Below are positions 1 through 8,273 of a stretch of 53,292 bases of DNA, in pieces (the stretch's first letter is position 1; each line of letters opens with the position of its first letter). Origin of the DNA: Chloroflexota bacterium (lineage in GTDB: Bacteria > Chloroflexota > Dehalococcoidia > SM23-28-2 > RBG-16-64-32). The position numbers were made by a program, and so were the translations under genes. Where the stretch lies: assembly GCA_022561635.1 (NCBI GenBank), contig JADFQV010000010.1, forward strand, positions 1 to 53,292, given 5' to 3'. The notes below the pieces were generated by a model, which was not told the DNA's origin, ran no database searches, and was given only the letters and a program-made list of their open reading frames with translations.

Positions 1-81
1 GGGATGGCGAAGCGACGGGTGTACGCGCTGTCGATCGAGGAAGGGGCACAGGGGCGAGCGGAGCGCCCAGACTCTACCTGA
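1..81 (+). CDS. rsmI: C-terminal tail of a probable RsmI rRNA methyltransferase (5' end outside window)
   Basis: An open frame enters from the left edge and ends at TGA 79-81. Its last 26 residues run G-M-A-K-R-R-V-Y-A-L-S-I-E-E-G and onward, which fits the basic C-terminal helix that ends RsmI proteins (pattern G-x-x-[KR]-[KR]-x-x-Y-x-x-[AS]-x-E). RsmI 2'-O-methylates C1402 of 16S rRNA. Context supports this: rsmI, metG and tatD are neighbours in many bacteria, for example the yabC-metS-yabD region of Bacillus. Only the tail is visible, so the call rests on a short match plus synteny. Confidence 0.5.
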   Translation, partial: GMAKRRVYALSIEEGAQGRAERPDST

Positions 82-113
82 GCCAAGCGAGGGGGCTTCG
101 TACGGCCCCGTGC

Positions 114-119
114 TACAAT
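114..119 (+). promoter_or_regulatory. -10 box of the metG promoter (extended, TGCTACAAT)
   Basis: TACAAT preceded by TGC forms an extended -10 element. It ends 15 nt before the metG ATG at 135, predicting a leader of only about 8 nt. The same nonamer occurs before selA at 42109-42117. No clear -35 is visible. No Shine-Dalgarno sequence lies in the short leader. Confidence 0.55.
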
Positions 120-134
120 TTCACTCGATTTACG

Positions 135-1817
135 ATGGCGAAACGCATATTTCTCGGGGTCGCCTGGCCTTACGCCAACGGCTCCCTTCACATCGGCCAG
201 CTCGTCGGCGCGTACCTGCCGGCGGACATCTTCGCGCGCTATCACCGGACCGCCGGGAACGACGTGCTGATGGTCTCCGGAAGCGACGTCCACGGCACGC
301 CGATCACAGTGCGGGCCGAGCAAGAGGGCCGCTCGCCGGAGGACGTGGCGAGCCAGTACCACGAGGAGTTCCTCGAGTGCTGGGAGAAGATGGGCATCAC
401 GTTCGACTGCTACACGAGTACGGGAACGGAGAACCACGCGCGCGTCACTCAGGACATCTTCCTCAAGCTGCTGGAGACCGGTGACATCTTCAAGCAGACG
501 ATGGAGCTGCCGTACTGCACCGTCGAGGGCCGCTTTCTGCTCGATCGTTATGTCGAGGGCACTTGTCCCTTCTGCGGCGACGAGGGGGCGCGCGGCGACC
601 AGTGCGACAACTGCGGCCGCGTGCTGGACCCGTTCGACCTCAAGAACCCGAAGTGCAAGTTCGACTTCTCGACGCCGGAGCGGCGTGAGTCCGAGCACTT
701 CTTCCTGCGGCTGAGCGCCTACAGCGACGCGCTGAAGGCGTGGCTGAGCGATGACAAGGAGCACTGGCGCAAGAACGTGCGCAACTTTGCGCTGGGTCTG
801 ACGGAGCAGGGCCTGCTGGACCGCTCGATCACACGGGACCTGACGTGGGGCGTGCGGATCCCGGTCGAGGGCTACGAGACGAAGCGCATCTACGTCTGGT
901 TCGACGCCGTGATCGGGTACCTCTCGGCGGCGATCGAGTGGGCGGAGAAGGAAGGCACGCCGGAACGCTGGCGAGAGTGGTGGCAGGACCCGGAGGCGAA
1001 GAGCTACTACTTCATCGGCAAGGACAACATCTGGTTCCACGCCCTGATCTGGCCGGCTCAGCTGATGGGCTACAGCAAGGCGACCGGCGAGACCTACAAC
1101 CTGCCGTACGACGTGCCGGCCAATCAGTTTCTGACGATCAAGGGCGCCAAGCAGTCGACGAGCAAGCGGCTGGCCGTGTGGGTGCCCGACTTCCTGGAAC
1201 GGTATGATCCCGATCCCCTGCGGTACTACCTGAGCGCGATTATGCCGGAGACGGCCGACGCGGACTTCACGTGGGCCGGGTTCGTGCAGCGCAACAACGA
1301 CGAGCTGGTCGCCACATGGGGCAACCTCGTGAACCGAGTGCTCACGTTTACTTACAAGAACTTCGACAAGTCCGTGCCCGAGCCGGGGGACCTCAGCGAG
1401 ACCGACCGCGCGCTGATTTCTCGCGTCGAGGAGGCGCTGGAAGAGGCCGGTCGCGAGATCGCCGCGGGCAACTTCCGCGCAGCACTCGAGGCCGGGATGT
1501 CGGCGGCGCGCGAGGCGAACCGCTACGTGGAAGACAACGCGCCGTGGAAACTGCTCAAGGAGGATCGCGAGCGCTGCGCCACCGTGCTATACACGGCGAT
1601 TGCGGCGATCAGCGGCCTGAAGACGGCGCTCTATCCCTTCCTGCCGTTCACCTGCCAGAAGCTGCACGGCTATCTGGGCAACGAAGGGCCTGTGCAAGCA
1701 GGCGGCTGGCGGCTCGTAATGCCGGCCGGGGGACGCCCCTTAGCCGAGGCTGAGCCTCTGTTCAAGAAGCTCGACCCGGAGATCGTCGAAGAGGAAGAGG
1801 CGAAGCTGGGCGTCTGA
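135..1817 (+). CDS. metG: methionyl-tRNA synthetase
   Basis: Class I synthetase that charges tRNA-Met, 560 aa, cytoplasmic. The HIGH-type signature is HIGQ at residues 19-22. The KMSKS-type loop is STSKR at 341-345, the form seen in archaeal-like MetRS. A zinc knuckle with four cysteines (C144, C147, C157, C160) lies in the connective peptide. The C-terminal part is an anticodon-binding helical bundle. The protein ends about there, so it lacks the EMAP/Trbp111-type tRNA-binding domain of longer MetRS. Its stop overlaps the tatD start by one base (TGATG), indicating co-transcription with tatD and the prenyl synthase. The ATG lies just after a -10 box, so the mRNA may be almost leaderless. Confidence 0.97.
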   Translation: MAKRIFLGVAWPYANGSLHIGQLVGAYLPADIFARYHRTAGNDVLMVSGSDVHGTPITVRAEQEGRSPEDVASQYHEEFLECWEKMGITFDCYTSTGTENHARVTQDIFLKLLETGDIFKQTMELPYCTVEGRFLLDRYVEGTCPFCGDEGARGDQCDNCGRVLDPFDLKNPKCKFDFSTPERRESEHFFLRLSAYSDALKAWLSDDKEHWRKNVRNFALGLTEQGLLDRSITRDLTWGVRIPVEGYETKRIYVWFDAVIGYLSAAIEWAEKEGTPERWREWWQDPEAKSYYFIGKDNIWFHALIWPAQLMGYSKATGETYNLPYDVPANQFLTIKGAKQSTSKRLAVWVPDFLERYDPDPLRYYLSAIMPETADADFTWAGFVQRNNDELVATWGNLVNRVLTFTYKNFDKSVPEPGDLSETDRALISRVEEALEEAGREIAAGNFRAALEAGMSAAREANRYVEDNAPWKLLKEDRERCATVLYTAIAAISGLKTALYPFLPFTCQKLHGYLGNEGPVQAGGWRLVMPAGGRPLAEAEPLFKKLDPEIVEEEEAKLGV

Positions 1818-2635
1818 TGCTGATCGATTCGCACTGCCACCTTCAGGACCGCAAGTTCAAGGACGACATGGGCGACGCCATCGCCCGGGCGGCCGAAGCG
1901 GGTGTGACGGCGATGATCACGATCGGCTACGACATGGCGAGCAGCCGCCGCGCCATCGAGATCGCCGATGCACGCGACAGCGTCTACGCGACCGTCGGAG
2001 TACACCCGCACGACGCGAAGACGCTGACCACGAAGGACGGCGACGAGCTGGCGCGGTTAGCCGAGTCGCCGAAAGTCGTGGCGATCGGCGAGATCGGCCT
2101 CGACTTTTTCCGGGACCTGTCGCCGCGCGAGGACCAGTATCTGGCGTTCCGGGAACAGTTGGCGATCGCGCGCGCCGTGAAGCTGCCGGTCGTCATCCAC
2201 TCGCGCAACGCGGACGAAGAGGTGTACGAGGTGCTGGCCGAGCACGCCGAGGAGCTAGGGGCGTCCGAGGACCGCCTGATCGGCGTCATGCACTGCTATC
2301 CTGGCGACCTGTCGCTGGCGCTGCGCTACATCCGGCTGGGCTTCGCGATCTCGATCGCCGGGCCTGTGACTTACGCCAAGTCCAACGTGACCCGGGCAGT
2401 GGCCGGCGCGGTGCCGCTGACCAGCATGACGGTGGAGACGGACGCTCCGTACCTGCCGCCTCAGCGGATACGGGGACAGCGCAACGAACCGGCGCAGGTC
2501 CGTGCCGTGGCAGAGTTCGTAGCGCAGCTCCGCGGAACACCTTATGAGACGGTCGCTGAAGAGACCGCGAAGACGGCGTCGCGACTGTTCGGCCTGACCG
2601 CCGACGTCGCCGAGCGAGCAGGGGGCACGCGATGA
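1817..2635 (+). CDS. tatD: TatD family metal-dependent hydrolase (3'-5' DNase)
   Basis: TIM-barrel hydrolase of the TatD family, 272 aa, the usual length. Metal ligands are visible in order: DSHCHL at the N terminus (H6, H8), the GEIGLDF glutamate, the histidine in VVIHSRN, the histidine in VMHCY and the aspartate in VETDAPYLPP. Family members act as 3'-5' exonucleases and are linked to DNA repair and quality control. The gene overlaps metG by one base and the next gene by four (ATGA), so translational coupling is likely. Placement after metG is conserved across many bacteria. Confidence 0.95.
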   Translation: MLIDSHCHLQDRKFKDDMGDAIARAAEAGVTAMITIGYDMASSRRAIEIADARDSVYATVGVHPHDAKTLTTKDGDELARLAESPKVVAIGEIGLDFFRDLSPREDQYLAFREQLAIARAVKLPVVIHSRNADEEVYEVLAEHAEELGASEDRLIGVMHCYPGDLSLALRYIRLGFAISIAGPVTYAKSNVTRAVAGAVPLTSMTVETDAPYLPPQRIRGQRNEPAQVRAVAEFVAQLRGTPYETVAEETAKTASRLFGLTADVAERAGGTR

Positions 2636-3591
2636 AGACAGCGCCACTGTACGGCGCCGTACAGGACGACCTGAGTCGCGTCGAAGCGGTCTTCGATGAG
2701 ATCAGGGCCGCGAACCTCGGGGCCCTCAGCCAGATGCTGGGGATGGTGCTGGGCGGCGGAAAGCTGATGCGGCCGGGCCTAGCGCTGCTGTGCGGCCGCT
2801 TCGGCACGTACGATCTCGACAGACTGGTGTCGCTGGCGGCCTCCGTAGAGCTGCTACACACGGCCACGCTGGTGCACGACGACGTCATCGACCGCGCGGA
2901 CACTCGCCGCGGCCGGCCGACAGTGAACAGCGCCTTCGAGAACTCGACGACGGTGATGCTGGGGGACTTCCTGTTTGCTCACGCCGCGAATCGCGCCGTG
3001 GAGACTGGCAGCCTGCGCGTGGTAGAGCTGTTCTCCAGGACGTTGATGATCATGGCCAGGGGCGAGATTCGGCAGGACCTGGCCGCCTACGACAGCCGGC
3101 AGACGATTCGGGACTACCTGGCGCGCATCGGCGGCAAGACTGCGTCGCTCTTCGCGACGGCCTGCGAGGGAGCGGGCGAGATTTCGAAGCAGCCGGAGGA
3201 GCAGGTGAGCGCGCTGCGGGAGTACGGGTACAACTTCGGGATGGCGTTCCAGGTGGTGGACGACATCCTCGACTTCACCGGCGATGAGGAGGAGATGGGC
3301 AAGCCCGTGGGCAGCGACCTGATGCAGGGGACGCTAACGCTGCCTTCGTTCCTGCTGATGGAGCGCTCGCCGAACGGCAACCCCGTGGAAGCGTACTTCA
3401 AGGCGCCTTCGCCGGAGAAGCTGCAGGCGGCGGTGAAGATGGTGCGCGAATCGGGAGCAGTCGAAGAATCATCGCGGATGGCGAAGGACTTCAGTGCCCG
3501 AGCGATCGACGCGCTCTCTGCGCTGCCCGATATCGCCGACAGGGAAACGCTGGCGGAGCTGGCGCGGTACATCCTCGACCGGCAGAGCTAA
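2632..3591 (+). CDS. polyprenyl diphosphate synthase (trans-isoprenyl transferase)
   Basis: Head-to-tail isoprenyl diphosphate synthase, 319 aa, of the IspB/HepT/octaprenyl type. It condenses isopentenyl diphosphate onto an allylic primer to build the side chain of a quinone. The first aspartate-rich motif is VHDDVIDRAD with the following RRGRPT arginines. The second is VVDDILDF. The LGDFLFA segment is also typical. Chain length cannot be read safely from sequence. A quinone role would fit the complex I operon nearby, but that link is inference. The start overlaps tatD (ATGA). The stop overlaps the convergent zinc-ribbon gene by four bases. Confidence 0.92.
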   Translation: MKTAPLYGAVQDDLSRVEAVFDEIRAANLGALSQMLGMVLGGGKLMRPGLALLCGRFGTYDLDRLVSLAASVELLHTATLVHDDVIDRADTRRGRPTVNSAFENSTTVMLGDFLFAHAANRAVETGSLRVVELFSRTLMIMARGEIRQDLAAYDSRQTIRDYLARIGGKTASLFATACEGAGEISKQPEEQVSALREYGYNFGMAFQVVDDILDFTGDEEEMGKPVGSDLMQGTLTLPSFLLMERSPNGNPVEAYFKAPSPEKLQAAVKMVRESGAVEESSRMAKDFSARAIDALSALPDIADRETLAELARYILDRQS

Positions 3592-4019
3592 CCGCCGAGC
3601 GTCTTGCGGTTCTTCTTCTTCTTCGCGGTTTTGGCCGTGCGCATGCCGTACTGGTCGACGCCCCACCTGTCGCGATATCCTGCTTCGGAGCGTTGAGACA
3701 ACGCTTTGTCGATGGTGGCGGCGACTTCTCCCCGCCCGGGGCGCGGCCTGGACTTCGGCTTGGCGAGCTCGGGGTGCTCGAAGCCCTTCATGCGCTTGGC
3801 GCGCTGCTTGACCTCTTTGCCCATATGCCAGAACGTGCCCTTGTCGGGGATGCGACGCGGGTAGCCGTCGCGCATCGTGAAGGCGGCGAACGTGGACATC
3901 ATGCGCGGCGCCTCGCGGCTGCACTCGGGGCAGGGAGATGGATCCGAAGCGTCGCGCATTTGGCGGATCTCCTCAAAGACTCCGTTGCAGTGTTCGCAGT
4001 AATACTCGTAAAGCGGCAT
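3588..4019 (-). CDS. FmdB-family zinc ribbon protein (long form)
   Basis: The N-terminal 45 residues are a CxxC...CxxC zinc ribbon of the FmdB/CxxC_CxxC_SSSS family (MPLYEYYC, EHC, then CPEC). About 100 residues of lysine/arginine-rich, low-complexity tail follow and end in a basic KKKKNRK stretch. The name comes from an amide-urea operon regulator, but the molecular function of the family is not established. It lies one base downstream of a shorter paralogue and is the last gene of the long minus-strand run. Its stop overlaps the stop of the convergent prenyl synthase gene. Confidence 0.8.
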   Translation of the reverse strand: MPLYEYYCEHCNGVFEEIRQMRDASDPSPCPECSREAPRMMSTFAAFTMRDGYPRRIPDKGTFWHMGKEVKQRAKRMKGFEHPELAKPKSRPRPGRGEVAATIDKALSQRSEAGYRDRWGVDQYGMRTAKTAKKKKNRKTLGG

Positions 4020-4020
4020 G

Positions 4021-4317
4021 CTATCCCTTCTTTGTCTGCCCTTTCGCGCCTCCGCTAGCGCTACGCTTGGGGGTGTTCTTCGGTTTTACGCGCGCGATCG
4101 GCGGCTTCTTTGAGCCGTCGCGGACGTCGAAGTGGTGGTAGGGGACGCGCTCGCGGAGGCCCTTCCGCCTGGACATCGTGGCGAAGGTCGTGGGCATGAT
4201 GCGGTCCGCGTCCCGAGCGCACTTCGGACAGGCCACCGGCTGATCGGAGCGAGAGATGGACTGCAACGAGTCGAACACCTTGTCGCAGTTGTCGCAGTAG
4301 TACTCGTAAAGGGGCAC
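4021..4317 (-). CDS. FmdB-family zinc ribbon protein (short form)
   Basis: A 98-residue paralogue of the downstream gene. It starts MPLYEYYCDNC, then CPKC, giving the four-cysteine zinc ribbon, and continues into a basic tail (RVKPKNTPK). It starts 2 nt after the recO stop, so it is co-transcribed with recO and recR. The shared N terminus and the adjacency point to tandem duplication followed by divergence of the tails. Function is unknown; nucleic-acid or metal binding are possible from the fold alone. Confidence 0.8.
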   Translation of the reverse strand: MPLYEYYCDNCDKVFDSLQSISRSDQPVACPKCARDADRIMPTTFATMSRRKGLRERVPYHHFDVRDGSKKPPIARVKPKNTPKRSASGGAKGQTKKG

Positions 4318-4319
4318 GT

Positions 4320-5105
4320 TTAGACCTCGATCTTGGTGCGCGCACCTTCGCGGCGCAGGTGGTCGATGAAGGCAGCCGCGTTCACATCCCGCTCCAGGAC
4401 GCTGATGATGTAGCTGCGAAGGTGACGTTCGACCTCCTCAGCGAGCGCCGGCGGTAGGTTAACGCGCGCCACATCGTTATACGACCCGCGCTGCAGTAGG
4501 CGCAAGAGCTTGAGGCCGTTGAGAGTCATCACGCGCGGGCCGGCCAGGCCGGGCACACACTGGCGGCAGACTGCGCCGCCGGCGACGGGCGCGAAGAAGT
4601 TGTCGACGGGTTCAAGGGCGTTGCCGCAGCTGACGCAGCGTTCGATCTCGGGGCGAAAGCCGGCCTGGTCAAGCAGCTGCATCTCGAAGAAGCGCAGCGC
4701 GGTGTCGGGAGCCGGGCTGGCCTCCAGGCGACCGAGTGTGTCGAGGACGAGGCGGTAGGTGGGGAGGCTCTGCACGTGGTCCGCGGTCATGAGGTCGGTG
4801 AGTTCGGCGACGTAGAGGGCGCGGCTGAGGAGGTCGAGGTCATCGCGGAGGCCGCGAAAGCTGTCGATCGTCTCGCAGCCGGTGATGACGTCTGAGACGT
4901 GACCCTGGGCGAGCTGGAGCTGACAACGGTTGAGCGGCTGGAGGTGCCCGGAGAGGCGGCTGGTAGTCTTACGCACGCCCTTCGCCTTGGCCTCCATCTT
5001 GCCGAACGCTGGCGTGAACAAGGTGAGAATGCGGTCGGCCTCACCGAGCTTGCGCCACCGCAGGATGATCGCCTCCGTCTTGTAGAGGCGCGCCCTGGGT
5101 GGCAT
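4320..5105 (-). CDS. recO: DNA repair protein RecO
   Basis: Recombination mediator, 261 aa, that works with RecR (and RecF) to load RecA onto SSB-coated gaps. The N-terminal OB fold is recognised by KTEAIILRWRKLGEADRILTLFT and a GVRKTTSRLSGHLQP segment. A helical middle follows. A four-cysteine zinc finger (CVSCGN...CRQC) sits near residues 155-190. The start ATG overlaps the recR stop by one base. The recR-recO adjacency supports the functional pairing. Confidence 0.92.
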   Translation of the reverse strand: MPPRARLYKTEAIILRWRKLGEADRILTLFTPAFGKMEAKAKGVRKTTSRLSGHLQPLNRCQLQLAQGHVSDVITGCETIDSFRGLRDDLDLLSRALYVAELTDLMTADHVQSLPTYRLVLDTLGRLEASPAPDTALRFFEMQLLDQAGFRPEIERCVSCGNALEPVDNFFAPVAGGAVCRQCVPGLAGPRVMTLNGLKLLRLLQRGSYNDVARVNLPPALAEEVERHLRSYIISVLERDVNAAAFIDHLRREGARTKIEV

Positions 5106-5725
5106 CAGGCGCCGTCCATCTCCTGGCGCCCCTCGAGTGCCCGCGTAAGCGTCACGTCGTCGGCGTACTCCAGGTCACCACCAGCCGGCAGTCCACGGGC
5201 GAGGCGCGTGACGCGCAAGCCGAGCGGGCCGATGAGCCGACTGAGGTACATCGAGGTGGCCTCGCCCTCGAGGTTCGGGTTCGTGGCGAGGATGATCTCC
5301 TTCGTTTCGCCGTCGCGCAGCCGGTCGAGGAGCTCGCGCACTTTGAGGTCGTCCGGGCCGATGCCGTCCATCGGCGAGATGGCGCCGTGGAGGACGTGAT
5401 AGAGGCCGTGGTACGAGCCGGTGCGCTCGAGCGCGAGGATGTCGAGCGGTTCTTCGACGACGCACATGATCGAGCGATCACGCGCGGAGTCGGTGCAGAT
5501 GCGACAGGGGTCGACTTCCGTGACGTTCTGGCAGACCGAGCAGAGCGTGACCTTGTCCTTGACCTCGACGATCGCCTCGGCGAGCGAATGGGCGTCCGCC
5601 GCGGGCATGCGCAGCAGGTAGTAAGCCAGGCGCTGGGCGCTCTTGGGACCGATGCCGGGAAGCCGGTAGAACTCCTCGATCAGGCGGGCCAGAGGCGCGG
5701 CGGTGGATGTGCTGCGCTCGTTCAC
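5105..5725 (-). CDS. recR: recombination mediator RecR
   Basis: 206 aa, standard RecR length. In order: the N-terminal helix-hairpin-helix ([17 protein letters not shown]), a C4 zinc finger (CSVCQN...CRIC) and a Toprim domain ([15 protein letters not shown], then [16 protein letters not shown]). RecR forms a ring clamp that partners RecO and RecF in gap repair. It follows ybaB and dnaX, the very widely conserved dnaX-ybaB-recR order. Confidence 0.96.
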   Translation of the reverse strand: MNERSTSTAAPLARLIEEFYRLPGIGPKSAQRLAYYLLRMPAADAHSLAEAIVEVKDKVTLCSVCQNVTEVDPCRICTDSARDRSIMCVVEEPLDILALERTGSYHGLYHVLHGAISPMDGIGPDDLKVRELLDRLRDGETKEIILATNPNLEGEATSMYLSRLIGPLGLRVTRLARGLPAGGDLEYADDVTLTRALEGRQEMDGA

Positions 5726-5743
5726 GTCAGGTTGTACCGGCGA

Positions 5744-6091
5744 TCAGCCGAGGTCCATGCCGGGGATCTTGAGGCCACCGGCGAGGCCTGCCAGCTGCTG
5801 CATCTGGCCGCTTCGAACTTGCTCGAGGCCGTCGTTCATGGCGGCCATGATCAGGTCCTGGAGCATCTCCACGTCGTCGGGATCCACAGCGTCCGGCTGG
5901 ATCGTGATCGTCTTGAGCGCCGGATGAGCGGTGAGGAGGACGTGGACGGCGCCACCGCCGGACGTTGCCTCGAACTCCATGTCGTCGAGCTTGGCCTGGG
6001 CCTCGGCGAGCTTGGACTGCATCTGCTGGATCTGCTTCATCAGGTCGCCGCCGCCGCCGCCACCGGCGGGCATCTTGGCTCGCTTAGCCAT
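5744..6091 (-). CDS. ybaB: YbaB/EbfC family nucleoid-associated protein
   Basis: 115 aa. A glycine-rich start (PAGGGGGGDLMKQIQQMQ) is followed by a long coiled helix and the YbaB beta-sheet core (GGGAVHVLLTAHPALKTITI, then DVEMLQDLIMAAMNDGLEQV). Family members dimerise and bind DNA without strong sequence preference. The start overlaps the dnaX stop by eight bases, and the dnaX-ybaB-recR order is conserved. Confidence 0.93.
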   Translation of the reverse strand: MAKRAKMPAGGGGGGDLMKQIQQMQSKLAEAQAKLDDMEFEATSGGGAVHVLLTAHPALKTITIQPDAVDPDDVEMLQDLIMAAMNDGLEQVRSGQMQQLAGLAGGLKIPGMDLG

Positions 6092-7760
6092 CTGGGCCTC
6101 CTTCTCCTTCTTTGCTTGACGATACGGTGCGCGCCCCCAACTCTTGAGCAGCCTTCACGAGGTGACCACCCTTCGGCTCGGGCGGCTCGGGGCCGCGGTC
6201 GCGCGGTGCGTGTTCGTACTTTACCTCGACCTTCCGGCCGAGCGCGTTCGAGAAGAGTTCGTCGAGCGGCTCCTGGTAGGCGCCGGTTTCGACGCGCTCG
6301 AGGTGGAACGTGTGATAGAAGCCGAGGACGACGGTGTCGCCCTCCGCCGAGAGCACTTCGCAGGAGCCGTTGAGAAGCGCCGAGAGCTGGCGGTCGCCCT
6401 CCCGGCTGGCCTTCCGGACGCTGGCCAGAAGATCGTCCGTGGGTGCGGCCTTTGCGGGTTCCGCTACCGGCTTCTCTTCGGGCTTCGGGGTGGGTGCGGG
6501 CGCGGGCGTGGGCGCGGCCTCTGCTTTCGGCTCCGGCGCCCTTTGGGACTTCGCCTCGGGCTTCGGCGGCGGCGTCTTTCGCTCTGCTGTCGGGCGCTCC
6601 TTGGTTTCCGGGGTGGGTTTCGCCGGCTTCTCGGCGTCGGCGGTGAGGTCGAGGAGCGCGAGTTCGAGTGGGAGCGAACCGCCGGTGGCGGAGGGGTCGT
6701 CGCGGAAGTCGGCGCGGGCGAAGGCCTGAAGGCCGCGGATGATGGCGTCTTTCGGCAGGTCAGCTGCTTCGGCGCGCACCTCGGCGGCCAGATCGGCAGG
6801 CAGATCGAGCGATTCGGCGGCGCCGGCTTTGGCGAGGAGCAGGCCGCGCAGGTACTTGACGACCTGCCGCGCGAACTGCCGCATGTCCAGGCCGTCGTCG
6901 CGCACCTGGGCGATAAGGCGCAGTCCGGCGGCGAGGTCGCCATCCAGAGCCGCGCGGGCGAGCTGTCCGCTGCGAGCGTCGACGCTCAGGCCGAGCGCTT
7001 CCTGCACCTGGTCCGCGGTCGGCGTCTTTCCGTAGTAGGTGACGGTCTGTTCGAGGGCGTTGACGGCGTCGCGCAAACTGCCGGTGGCGGAGCGGCCGAT
7101 CTCCTCTAGCGACGGGCGGTCGATCTCGAAGCCCTCGCGCTCGCAGATGTAGGCGAGACGATCGACCATCGCCTGAAGCGGGATGCGCTTGAGGTCAAAG
7201 CGCTGGCAGCGGGAGGCGATCGTGCCCGCCACCTTGTGCGCCTCGGTGGTGGCGAGGACGAAGATGACGTGAGGTGGCGGCTCCTCGAGCGTCTTGAGGA
7301 GCGCGTTCTGGGCGGCGCCGGTGAGCATGTGCACCTCGTCGAGGAGGTAGACCTTGCGACCGCCGGCCATCGGCGTGAGGATGACGTTCTCGCGCAGCTG
7401 GCGGATGTCGTCGACGCTGTTGTGGCTGGCGGCGTCCTGTTCGACGAAGTCCATCGCCCGGCCCTCGAGGAAGGCGCGGCAGGAGTCGCACTTGTTGCAG
7501 GGTTCACCGTCCTCGGGCGCGGCGCAGTTCGCTGCCTTGGCGAGCAACCGCCCGAGCGTCGTCTTGCCGGTGCCGCGCGGCCCGCAGAAGAGATAGGCGT
7601 GGGCGAGGCGGCCGGAAGCGACGGCGTTGCGCAGCGTGCGCGTGATCGCGTCGTGGCCGTGCACCTCGGCAAACGACTGCGGCCGCCACTTGCGGTAGAG
7701 GACTTCGCCGGAGTGCGGGGACGCCGGTTCGGCCGGGGCGGTGAGTGGAAGTTCGGTCAC
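6084..7760 (-). CDS. dnaX: DNA polymerase III subunit gamma/tau
   Basis: Clamp-loader ATPase, 558 aa. Walker A is GPRGTGKTT. A zinc module with cysteines (CAAPEDGEPCNKCDSC) follows. Walker B is VYLLDEVHML, and the SRC motif reads IASRCQRF. After the AAA+ and collar domains (to about residue 370) comes a proline/lysine/alanine-rich linker and a short C-terminal tau-like domain. I saw no obvious slippery frameshift site that would give a separate gamma form. The start is GTG at 7760, six bases after a TATAAT box, so it is probably leaderless even though it lies only 40 bp after ybeY. Confidence 0.95.
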   Translation of the reverse strand: MTELPLTAPAEPASPHSGEVLYRKWRPQSFAEVHGHDAITRTLRNAVASGRLAHAYLFCGPRGTGKTTLGRLLAKAANCAAPEDGEPCNKCDSCRAFLEGRAMDFVEQDAASHNSVDDIRQLRENVILTPMAGGRKVYLLDEVHMLTGAAQNALLKTLEEPPPHVIFVLATTEAHKVAGTIASRCQRFDLKRIPLQAMVDRLAYICEREGFEIDRPSLEEIGRSATGSLRDAVNALEQTVTYYGKTPTADQVQEALGLSVDARSGQLARAALDGDLAAGLRLIAQVRDDGLDMRQFARQVVKYLRGLLLAKAGAAESLDLPADLAAEVRAEAADLPKDAIIRGLQAFARADFRDDPSATGGSLPLELALLDLTADAEKPAKPTPETKERPTAERKTPPPKPEAKSQRAPEPKAEAAPTPAPAPTPKPEEKPVAEPAKAAPTDDLLASVRKASREGDRQLSALLNGSCEVLSAEGDTVVLGFYHTFHLERVETGAYQEPLDELFSNALGRKVEVKYEHAPRDRGPEPPEPKGGHLVKAAQELGARTVSSSKEGEGGPDG

Positions 7761-7766
7761 GGGGCC

Positions 7767-7772
7767 ATTATA
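7767..7772 (-). promoter_or_regulatory. -10 box TATAAT driving dnaX
   Basis: A perfect TATAAT on the minus strand ends six bases before the dnaX GTG codon. Transcription would start at or within a base or two of the GTG, giving a leaderless mRNA. This is an internal promoter inside the long nuo-to-recO run. Confidence 0.55.
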
Positions 7773-7787
7773 GAGCGGTTGGCGGAC

Positions 7788-7805
7788 AGTGGTTAGTGGT
7801 TAGTG
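7788..7805. repeat. short heptamer tandem repeat (AGTGGTT)
   Basis: Two and a half units of AGTGGTT stand between ybeY and dnaX and supply the ybeY stop codon (TAA on the minus strand). A longer array with the same AGTG period lies at 46051-46085. Confidence 0.5.
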
Positions 7806-8264
7806 CGCCTCGACGCCCGCCTTCGCCAGCACGGCGCGCTCGCGTTGGCGCATTTCGCGCTCTTCGTCCGGCGCGGCGTGGTCGTAGCCGAGGAGGTGGA
7901 GGACGCCGTGCGCCAGCAGGTGCGCCATCTCGGCGTCGAGGTCGTGACCGGCTTCCGACGCTTGCCGCTCGGCCGTTTCGAGCGAGATGACGACGTCGCC
8001 GAGGTGGCGGAGCTCACCGGGCGCCGAGACGAACTCCTCGCCCTCCTCTTGCGAGAACGCGAGGACGTCGGTTGGCTTGTCCTCAGCGGCGTAGCGGCGG
8101 TTGAGGGCGTGGATCTCGGCGTCGGTCGTCACTACGACGCTGAGCTGGCAGTCGCCGACTTTTTCGTGCTCAAGCGTGATACGGGCGATGCCTGTGAGCC
8201 AGTCCGCCTGAACGCGGCGGGCGAAGTCGGGCTCGATGGAGACGAGGATGTCGTGGGTGGCCAC
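7800..8264 (-). CDS. ybeY: rRNA maturation endoribonuclease YbeY
   Basis: 154 aa. The signature zinc site H-x3-H-x5-L-G-Y-D-H is present as HLLAHGVLHLLGYDH near residue 114. YbeY is a single-strand endoribonuclease needed for 16S rRNA 3'-end maturation and ribosome quality control. The gene starts 9 bp after the nuoN stop, so it reads on from the complex I operon, and is followed by a heptamer repeat that contains its stop. Confidence 0.93.
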   Translation of the reverse strand: MATHDILVSIEPDFARRVQADWLTGIARITLEHEKVGDCQLSVVVTTDAEIHALNRRYAAEDKPTDVLAFSQEEGEEFVSAPGELRHLGDVVISLETAERQASEAGHDLDAEMAHLLAHGVLHLLGYDHAAPDEEREMRQRERAVLAKAGVEAH

Positions 8265-8273
8265 GGGGCCAGT

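Noticed and set aside
5099-6373. 424-codon plus-strand frame across recR, ybaB and dnaX
   Set aside because: Antisense shadow; recR, ybaB and dnaX all match known families in full.
6084-7760. Programmed frameshift in dnaX to give gamma
   Set aside because: No A-rich slippery heptamer with a following hairpin was seen; the linker is GC-rich.
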